Source: Bradyrhizobium jicamae (GTDB lineage: Bacteria; Pseudomonadota; Alphaproteobacteria; Rhizobiales; Xanthobacteraceae). From it: a stretch of 64,000 nt of DNA. Below, piece after piece: positions 58,848 to 64,000 of this stretch; within the stretch, counting starts at the first letter, position 1; each line of letters begins with the position of its first letter. The DNA lies in the NCBI RefSeq assembly GCF_001440395.1, contig NZ_LLXZ01000022.1, forward strand, positions 44,266 through 108,265. Reading direction: 5' to 3'. A program made the translations under genes and the position numbers. The notes below the pieces were generated by a model. That model was given only the letters and a program-made list of their open reading frames with translations, was not told the DNA's origin and did not search any database.

Positions 58848-59492
58848 ATGACCGCTGAGAACCGCATCACGCTTTATTATTCGCCGCAGAGCCGCGCCAC
58901 GGGCACGCGGGTGCTGCTGGAGGAACTGGGCGCGCCTTACGATCTCCATGTCCTGAACATGAAGGCGGGCGAGCAGCGCCAGCCGGCCTATCTCGCCATC
59001 AACCCGCTGGGCAAGGTTCCGGCGGTCCGCCATCGCGGGGCGCTGGTGACCGAACAGGTCGCCATCTACACGTATCTCGCCGACCTGTTTCCGAAGGCCG
59101 GGCTGACGCCCGCGCTCGACGATTCGCAACGCGGCCCGTATCTGCGCTGGATCGCCTATTATGGTTCGTCCTTCGAACCTGCTTTGATCGACAAGTTCAT
59201 GAAGCGCGAACCGGCGCCGGTGTCGCACTCGCCCTATTCCGATTACGACACCATGCTCGGTGTATTGGAGGCGCAGCTTTCCAAGGCGCCCTATCTGCTC
59301 GGAGACCGCATGACGGCCGCCGATATTCTATGGGGCGTGGCGTTCAGCTGGACGATGATGTTTGGCCTCGTGCCGCAAAACGACGTATTCAAGGCCTATG
59401 CCGAGCGCATCACCTCGCGCCCCGCATTCAAGCGGATCAGCGCGGCCGATGATGAGATGGCGGCACAGCACGCTGCAGCCAGCGGCGGGTGA
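58848..59492 (+). CDS. Glutathione S-transferase
   Basis: This 214-residue protein has a thioredoxin-like N-terminal domain (LYYSPQSRATGTRVLLEELG), a cis-Pro region NPLGKVPAVRHRG and a TEQ glutathione contact (ALVTEQVAIYTYLAD). The all-helical C-terminal domain contains MTAADILWGVAF. A Ser or Tyr near the start would be the catalytic residue. AAAAGGAG precedes the ATG. It is probably controlled by the divergent YafY-type regulator. The substrate is unknown. Confidence 0.92.
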   Translation: MTAENRITLYYSPQSRATGTRVLLEELGAPYDLHVLNMKAGEQRQPAYLAINPLGKVPAVRHRGALVTEQVAIYTYLADLFPKAGLTPALDDSQRGPYLRWIAYYGSSFEPALIDKFMKREPAPVSHSPYSDYDTMLGVLEAQLSKAPYLLGDRMTAADILWGVAFSWTMMFGLVPQNDVFKAYAERITSRPAFKRISAADDEMAAQHAAASGG

Positions 59493-59526
59493 AGAAGAGG
59501 CGGTATCGCGAAGACTGGATTCCTGG

Positions 59527-59961
59527 ATGACAAAGACCGTGCACACGACCAACTGTTTCGACACCTTCATCCAGGTCGCGGAAGATTGTCCCGCGCGGTC
59601 CGGCGAAGCGCCGCCGGCGCGCGCGGGGAATCCGACCGTGGCCGGCCTGCAATACCAGATGATTGCGGAAGCGCCCTACAAATACACCTCTGATGACGTG
59701 GTGTTCGCGACCTCCGCTCCCGGCCGGCAGCTCGGCGCAAAGGCGACGAAGAAGGAGAAAAGCCTCGCCCGCGACGAATTCTTCTCCAGGGGGCAGGCGT
59801 GCCTGCGCGCCTCGGGGCTCGGCAAGCGCTTCGGCTGGGGCGTGCATGCCGATGCCGAAGGGCGCGTTGCGATCTATGCCGTCGACAGCCAGCGCTACCA
59901 GGCGCTGGCGCGCGATCCCAAGGTCAAGCAGGTCCGGGCGATGCGGACCAGGCGGGCTTGA
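59527..59961 (+). CDS. DUF6157 family protein
   Basis: This 144-residue soluble protein begins TKTVHTTNCFDTFIQVAEDC and continues with YQMIAEAPYKYTSDDVVFAT and LRASGLGKRFGWGVHADAEG, the pattern of the DUF6157 family. Its function is unknown. The gene follows the GST gene by 34 bases on the same strand and may share its promoter and regulator. Confidence 0.8.
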   Translation: MTKTVHTTNCFDTFIQVAEDCPARSGEAPPARAGNPTVAGLQYQMIAEAPYKYTSDDVVFATSAPGRQLGAKATKKEKSLARDEFFSRGQACLRASGLGKRFGWGVHADAEGRVAIYAVDSQRYQALARDPKVKQVRAMRTRRA

Positions 59962-59967
59962 ATTCTT

Positions 59968-60753
59968 TCAGAATTTCGGCGGGCGCTTCTCCGCCAACGC
60001 TCTTACGCCTTCCCTGATCTCGTCGCCGCGCATGCTCTCGCGGTGGCGCAGATTGGCGGCGTCCTCGTCAAGCTTGCCGCGCGCGAATTCGTTGATGGCG
60101 CGCTTCATGCCGGCCATTGCCAGCGGCGCGTTGCCGGCCAGGATGGCGGCAAGCTTGTCGACTTCCTCGTCCAGCCTTTCCACCGGCACCATGGCGGTGA
60201 GGTAGCCGATCCGCAGCATTTCCGGCGCGGTGATTTTCTGCGCGGTGAGAAACAGCATCTTTGCATTGTCGACGCCGAGCCGCGACACATAGCGTTCGAT
60301 ACCGCTCTTGTAATAATGCAGCCCGAACCGCGCCGCCGGCATGAACATCTCGGCGGTATCGACGCCGATGCGAAAATCGCAGGCCAGCGCCAGATCGGTC
60401 GAGCCGCCATAGACGCCGCCATTGAGCCGGCAGATCGTCGGCACGCCGAGATCCTCCAGCCGGTTGACGACGACCTCGAACGCCGATCCCGCGCTCGGCT
60501 GTTCGTGCTCGCTGGTCGCGCGATCCGCCACCGAATTCAGATCGTAGCCGGAGCTGAAAGCGCGGCCGGTGCCGGTCAGCACCATCACGCGGATCGCAGG
60601 ATCGGCCTCGATCCGGTCGAACAGCTTTAAGAGATCGCCGAGATCCTCGCTCTGCAGCCGGTTCATGTGTTGCGGCCGGTTGAGGCGTATGGTGGCGCGG
60701 GCGCCATTGATTTCGAGGATCGGCGCGCTCGCTGCGTCGGCTACGTCGGACAT
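59968..60753 (-). CDS. Enoyl-CoA hydratase/isomerase (crotonase) family protein
   Basis: This 261-residue crotonase has the first oxyanion region FSSGYDLNSVA and the second LNGGVYGGSTDLALACDFRIG. The Glu positions of classical hydratases read Asp (GGSTDLAL) and Ala/Arg (MPAARFGLHYYKSG), so it is not a standard hydratase. The second of two adjacent ATG codons (60753) is best spaced from GGAGAG. It ends 6 bases from the convergent DUF6157 gene and begins 30 bases after the K+ channel stop on the same strand. Confidence 0.87.
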   Translation of the reverse strand: MSDVADAASAPILEINGARATIRLNRPQHMNRLQSEDLGDLLKLFDRIEADPAIRVMVLTGTGRAFSSGYDLNSVADRATSEHEQPSAGSAFEVVVNRLEDLGVPTICRLNGGVYGGSTDLALACDFRIGVDTAEMFMPAARFGLHYYKSGIERYVSRLGVDNAKMLFLTAQKITAPEMLRIGYLTAMVPVERLDEEVDKLAAILAGNAPLAMAGMKRAINEFARGKLDEDAANLRHRESMRGDEIREGVRALAEKRPPKF

Positions 60754-60783
60754 CATTCTCTCCATTCTTCTTGTTGGTTTTGA

Positions 60784-61896
60784 CTACTGGTTCTCTTGCG
60801 CGCGCCGCTTGGCCTCGGCGTCGATGGTCTCGGCGAGATCCGGATGCCGCGCCATCAGCAGGCGAAAGTCCACGAGATCGAGCACCAATAGCCGCGTCAC
60901 CTTGGTGGTCGTGACATCAGCGCCGCGCACGCTGTTGCCGAGCAGCGCCATCTCGCCGAAGAACGTGCCTTCGCCGAGCGCGATCTTTTTGCCGGGCAGT
61001 TCGACCTCGGCTTCTCCGGCAGCGATGAAATACATGCAGTCGCCTTTCTGTCCCTTGCGGATGATCTGCGTGCGCGCCGGCAGGTCCATCGTCCGCAACA
61101 TGTGGGTGACGTCGGCGATCGCGGATGGGCCAAGCGTCGCGAAGAACGGCACCTTGCTGACGGTCTCCCACGTCTTCAGGAAATTGTCGCGGCGGGTCTC
61201 GGCGGCAAACCCGGTCGCCAGAATACCGGTCCAGAGCCCGAACACGCCGAGACCCGAGATCATCACCAGCGCTGCGACCAGGCGGCCGAGCGGGGTGATC
61301 GGCACCACGTCGCCATAGCCGGTCGTGGTCAGCGTCACCACCGCCCACCACAGCGCGGCCGGCACGCTGCCGAACGTCGCCGGCTGCACGTCGCGTTCCA
61401 GGAAGTATTCGGCGACCGACGCCAGGAATACCACCATCAGGAAGATCACGAGCACGCTGAGCAGTGGCCCCGACTCCAGCACCAGCACGCGCCGTAATTG
61501 CCGCAACCCCGGAATGCCCGGCACGACCTTGAGCACCCAGAGAATGCTGAGCAGCCACGCCGTCTGGTGCTCGACGCCCGCGACCAGCGCGATCGGCACG
61601 GCAAGCGCGCCGATCGCGTCGACCACTCCGCTGCTGGAGGAGACGTAGAGCCACAGCCGCCCTTGCCGCGCCATGTGGCACAGCCGCACGACCCACTCGA
61701 ACACGAAATAGGCGAGGCACGCCCACAGCACCGCGTCGACCCAATGGTGCGCCGCCTCGTAGGCGGGGGCTGTCGTGAGCACCACCATCGCCGCGATGCC
61801 AGCGGCCACCGCGATATAGGCCGCCTTGGTCATGTTGCGGCCGGCCGTCTTGGCGGTGAACTGAGCCAGTGCCGAGAGAACGAGCCGCTTGGACAT
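60784..61896 (-). CDS. Cyclic-nucleotide-gated potassium channel (MloK1-like)
   Basis: This 370-residue inner-membrane channel has six TM segments in the first 235 residues. The K+ selectivity filter TTGYGD is at residues 191-196, after the pore helix AALWWAVVTLT. A C-terminal cyclic-nucleotide-binding domain occupies about 250-355, with phosphate cassette GTFFGEMALLGNSVRGADV carrying the conserved Glu315 and Arg324. The S4 segment has few positive charges, as in MloK1, which is ligand-gated by cAMP. It is divergent from a second membrane CNBD gene. Confidence 0.93.
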   Translation of the reverse strand: MSKRLVLSALAQFTAKTAGRNMTKAAYIAVAAGIAAMVVLTTAPAYEAAHHWVDAVLWACLAYFVFEWVVRLCHMARQGRLWLYVSSSSGVVDAIGALAVPIALVAGVEHQTAWLLSILWVLKVVPGIPGLRQLRRVLVLESGPLLSVLVIFLMVVFLASVAEYFLERDVQPATFGSVPAALWWAVVTLTTTGYGDVVPITPLGRLVAALVMISGLGVFGLWTGILATGFAAETRRDNFLKTWETVSKVPFFATLGPSAIADVTHMLRTMDLPARTQIIRKGQKGDCMYFIAAGEAEVELPGKKIALGEGTFFGEMALLGNSVRGADVTTTKVTRLLVLDLVDFRLLMARHPDLAETIDAEAKRRAQENQ

Positions 61897-62196
61897 CGGA
61901 TGCGGAGGACCTGATGCGTGCCATGAAAGCTGGATAACGGTCAGGCCGCAGCGTGACCGATGGGTCGCAAAGTGCCCGCCTGTGAGGAGGCCGTCAACGA
62001 CGGCTGCGCAGGGCCGGCCGGTTCAGGCCGCAGCCCGGAGCTTGGGAGAAGCGAATTTTACCCCGGAATAGTGAGAATCCCGACAAAACGTCGCCTTTTC
62101 CTCGTATACCAAAAGGGTCCCGCGCCGTTTACGATGGCGGCGCCGCAGCAGAATCGCGACAAAAATTCACTCCCTGAAGCAATTGGTTGGCATCCA
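61897..62196. promoter_or_regulatory. Divergent promoter region between K+ channel and CNBD membrane protein
   Basis: This 300-base interval has no gene that I can support. An open frame continues upstream of the CNBD protein but has the wrong composition and no ribosome site. It should hold both promoters. No clear dyad was found. Confidence 0.4.
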
Positions 62197-62862
62197 ATGG
62201 ATACGTCTCATCTGGCTCAACACGCAGGAACGGCGGGCGCGCTATTCGCGACAATTTTCGTGGTCGCCACCACCACGATGAAGACCATGATCCCGTTGCG
62301 CGTCTTCGGCATTCTCGCCAACGTCATCCTGATCATAACCGCGATCCCGGCCCACAACTACCTGGTCATGGTGGTGCAGTTCGCCATGCTGCTGGTCAAT
62401 TCCTATCGCCTGCACCAGATGCTGCAGCTGGTGCGCGACGTGAAGAAATCCGTCAACAGCGACCTGTCGATGGAATGGCTGAAGCCGTTCATGACCGAGC
62501 GCAATTACGCGGCCGGCGAGATCCTGTTTTACAAGGACGAGAAAGCCGAGGACATGCTCTATATCGTCAGCGGCAAGTTCAAGCTGGTCGAATCGGGCAT
62601 CGTGCTGCCGGTCGGCGCCATCGTCGGCGAGCTCGGCATGCTGTCGCCCTCGAACACGCGAACCCAGACGCTGGAGTGTATCGAGAGCGGCCTGATCCTG
62701 AGCGTCAGCTACACAAAGGTCGAGGAGCTTTACGTGCAGAACCCCGCGTTCGGCTTTTATTTCCTTCGCCTGGCCAGTGCGCGTCTGTTCCAGAATCTGG
62801 ACGCGGCGGAAAAGCGGCTGGCCCAGCATCTGGCTTCCACCGCCGAGCCGAAACCTGCGTAG
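62197..62862 (+). CDS. Small membrane protein with cyclic-nucleotide-binding domain (Popeye-like layout)
   Basis: This 221-residue protein has two or three TM helices at about residues 11-72 (FATIFVVATTTMKTMIPLRV and NVILIITAI). They are followed by a cyclic-nucleotide-binding domain at about 100-205. Its phosphate cassette reads GELGMLSPSNTRTQTLEC, with Glu and Arg at the ligand-binding positions. The order of short TM bundle then CNBD is that of Popeye-domain proteins. ATG at 62197 is chosen; one at 62134 is possible. Neither has a strong ribosome site. It is divergent from the K+ channel. Confidence 0.82.
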   Translation: MDTSHLAQHAGTAGALFATIFVVATTTMKTMIPLRVFGILANVILIITAIPAHNYLVMVVQFAMLLVNSYRLHQMLQLVRDVKKSVNSDLSMEWLKPFMTERNYAAGEILFYKDEKAEDMLYIVSGKFKLVESGIVLPVGAIVGELGMLSPSNTRTQTLECIESGLILSVSYTKVEELYVQNPAFGFYFLRLASARLFQNLDAAEKRLAQHLASTAEPKPA

Positions 62863-62879
62863 AGGCCGGAGCAGGGAGA

Positions 62880-63767
62880 GTGGCAGACCGCGGGTTCCTG
62901 TCGTCGCTGCGTTATCTGTTCGCCGACTTCATCGGCGAGGATGATGACGACACCGCGCCGTTCCTGCCCGAGGGGCTGCCGGAGCCGGTGATGGCGGTGG
63001 CGAGCGAGGCCATCCATCTCCTCATCGACTATCAGGGCCCGGGCTACGCGACGCTCTATGTCGATCGCTTGCGGCGCTTCATCGGCAAACGGGGCGTCGA
63101 CGACGCGATGCTTGGCGAGATCGCGCGGCTGATGGCGGTGCGTATGAGTTATGAGGACCCGATCCGGATCGCGCAGCTCAAGCTCACCGAACTGCAGGGA
63201 CGTTCTGCCGGCTCCGTCGACGTCAGGAAGTTCCGGCTCGAGGAGTTGATCGGCGCGCTTCCCGCTGTCATCGCCGAATACCTCATCGATGCGCTGGAAT
63301 GGCTGGGCTGGGCGCAAAAGCGCGTCTCCATCCGCTTCAGCACGGCCAGCCGGTACGGCATTCGACGCCTCAAGATCGAGGCGGGCTTGCGGCGATGGCG
63401 GCTGTTCTCGGTGCGCTATGCCAAGGAGCGGGTCTGGGTCGAGCGCTGGCTGCACATGATCGACCGCAGCCTGACCAAGCAGCCGCAGGCGGCGCCGGCG
63501 ATCATCCAGACCGCGACCATGATCGAGGGTTATGGCGACGTCTATCGCCAGGGCATGGCGGACTGGAACGCAATCATCGACGGTCTCGCCAAGCCGACCT
63601 TCGACGGCGTGCTGGCTCTATCGGATCTCGGCGGCGCGGTGACCGAGGCGCGCGCCGCCGCCGTGCCCGACCCGCGGCAGTCCGCGCTCAAGCGCAAGAT
63701 CGCGGAGATCCGCGCGCGGGCGACCGCCAGCGCGTATGTGGGGGGGGCGCCTGGAAGGACGTCGTAG
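62880..63767 (+). CDS. Free-standing DUF6537-like protein
   Basis: This 295-residue protein has the pattern LLIDYQGPGYATLYVDRLRR, then AVRMSYEDPIRIAQLKLTEL and a C-terminal part with RLKIEAGLRRWRLFSVRYAK. It resembles the C-terminal DUF6537 region fused to indolepyruvate oxidoreductase beta subunits (family recalled from memory). The catalytic beta domain is absent and no frame continues it upstream. The GTG start at 62880 follows GGAGCAGGGAGA and lies 17 bases after the CNBD gene stop, so the two are probably co-transcribed. Confidence 0.65.
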   Translation: MADRGFLSSLRYLFADFIGEDDDDTAPFLPEGLPEPVMAVASEAIHLLIDYQGPGYATLYVDRLRRFIGKRGVDDAMLGEIARLMAVRMSYEDPIRIAQLKLTELQGRSAGSVDVRKFRLEELIGALPAVIAEYLIDALEWLGWAQKRVSIRFSTASRYGIRRLKIEAGLRRWRLFSVRYAKERVWVERWLHMIDRSLTKQPQAAPAIIQTATMIEGYGDVYRQGMADWNAIIDGLAKPTFDGVLALSDLGGAVTEARAAAVPDPRQSALKRKIAEIRARATASAYVGGAPGRTS

Positions 63768-63770
63768 AAT

Positions 63771-63793
63771 CGTAGGGTGGGCACGCTTCCGCG
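63771..63793. repeat. Half unit of the GTAGGGTGGGC repeat family
   Basis: Only cgtagggtgggcacgcttcc remains, 4 bases after the DUF6537-like stop. Confidence 0.6.
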
Positions 63794-63799
63794 TTTTTT

Positions 63800-63870
63800 C
63801 GTCATGGCCGGGCTTGTCCCGGCGATCCACGTCTTTCTTGCGTTGTTGAAGCAAAGACGCGGATGCCCGG
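63800..63870. repeat. Nested palindromic repeat, CGTCATGGCCGGGC family
   Basis: cgtcatggccgggcttgtcc on the left and gcggatgcccggcag on the right flank the inner arms tccacgtctttc and gcaaagacgcgga. It is related to 10467-10574 and is preceded by six T. Confidence 0.75.
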
Positions 63871-64000
63871 CAGAAGGCTGCGGGGCAGCGACAGCATGTC
63901 CGCTTTCCTATGTGTCGCGGACAGTACCCTGCGAACTCGCTACGTCGCCTTTTGATGCTGTGGACGGCGCCCACTCTGCGGCATCGAAGTGCCATAGGGT

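Larger units (their letters stand above)
63768..64000. other. Repeat-filled 3' region, no gene seen
   Basis: The region starts with a half unit of the GTAGGGTGGGC family (63771-63793) and then a CGTCATGGCCGGGC-type palindrome. Bases 63886-64000 carry TGTCCGCT-type dispersed sequence and no supported coding frame up to the window edge. Confidence 0.55.

Noticed and set aside
61960..62196. Upstream extension of the CNBD membrane protein
   Set aside because: The added residues are Pro/Gly/Arg-rich with no similarity to a signal or membrane segment, and the region should contain the divergent promoters.

Overview
The window reads as chromosomal DNA of a Bradyrhizobium-type alphaproteobacterium (Bradyrhizobium or a close relative). 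The grounds are the high GC content with strong GC3 bias, the gene families present (MbfA, TcuA/TcuB, DUF1127, many acyl-CoA dehydrogenases, crotonases and dipeptide-type ABC systems), and about 20 copies of the nested palindromic intergenic repeats usual in that group. No rRNA, tRNA, prophage, insertion sequence or CRISPR array was found. Families and motifs were recognised by reading; no database search was run.

Layout. 1-1046: C-terminal part of a membrane-linked class III cyclase. 1247-10444: peptide-type ABC importer with two divergent binding proteins, two permeases, two ATPases and an embedded AtzG-like/AtzE-like amidase pair. 10605-14646: two small genes and an orphan type I secretion ABC/HlyD pair. 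14905-19510: methyltransferase, cyclase-TolB-TPR protein, VOC dioxygenase-like protein, CinA-type amidase. 19643-22983: two amidohydrolase paralogues, a Rieske protein and a DedA protein. 23119-23984: three small genes. 24251-28957: lysR-tcuA-esterase-tcuB, all on the minus strand. 29072-32336: DUF1127, GNAT, SDR/LysR pair, NTF2-like. 32449-37215: crotonase, an SDR without its tyrosine, an AidB-like acyl-CoA dehydrogenase and a zinc alcohol dehydrogenase. 37333-42671: NTF2-like, amidase, orphan SsuA-like binding protein, MbfA iron exporter, epoxide-hydrolase-like protein. 42946-55322: acyl-CoA catabolism island around a TetR regulator (two acyl-CoA ligases, thiolase, SDR, crotonase, three acyl-CoA dehydrogenases, nitroreductase). 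55498-60753: ankyrin protein, His-rich secreted peptide, YafY regulator with divergent GST, DUF6157, crotonase. 60784-63767: cyclic-nucleotide-gated K+ channel, a small membrane CNBD protein and a free-standing DUF6537-like protein.

How the genes work together. Most of the window is uptake and breakdown of organic acids, amides and aromatic or fatty acyl chains, in small operons each next to its own regulator (TetR, LysR, LysR, YafY). Several intergenic inverted repeats make good operator candidates, the clearest being a perfect 13-bp repeat between the YafY gene and the GST gene. A second theme is cyclic nucleotide signalling: two class III cyclases and two membrane CNBD proteins.

The most unusual arrangements are a secreted Esterase-713-type hydrolase between tcuA and tcuB, the amidase pair inside the importer operon, and the K+ channel/Popeye-like CNBD/DUF6537 group. 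The intergenic repeats fall into at least six sequence families with the same nested-palindrome design; they often mark operon boundaries and sometimes lie inside operons.
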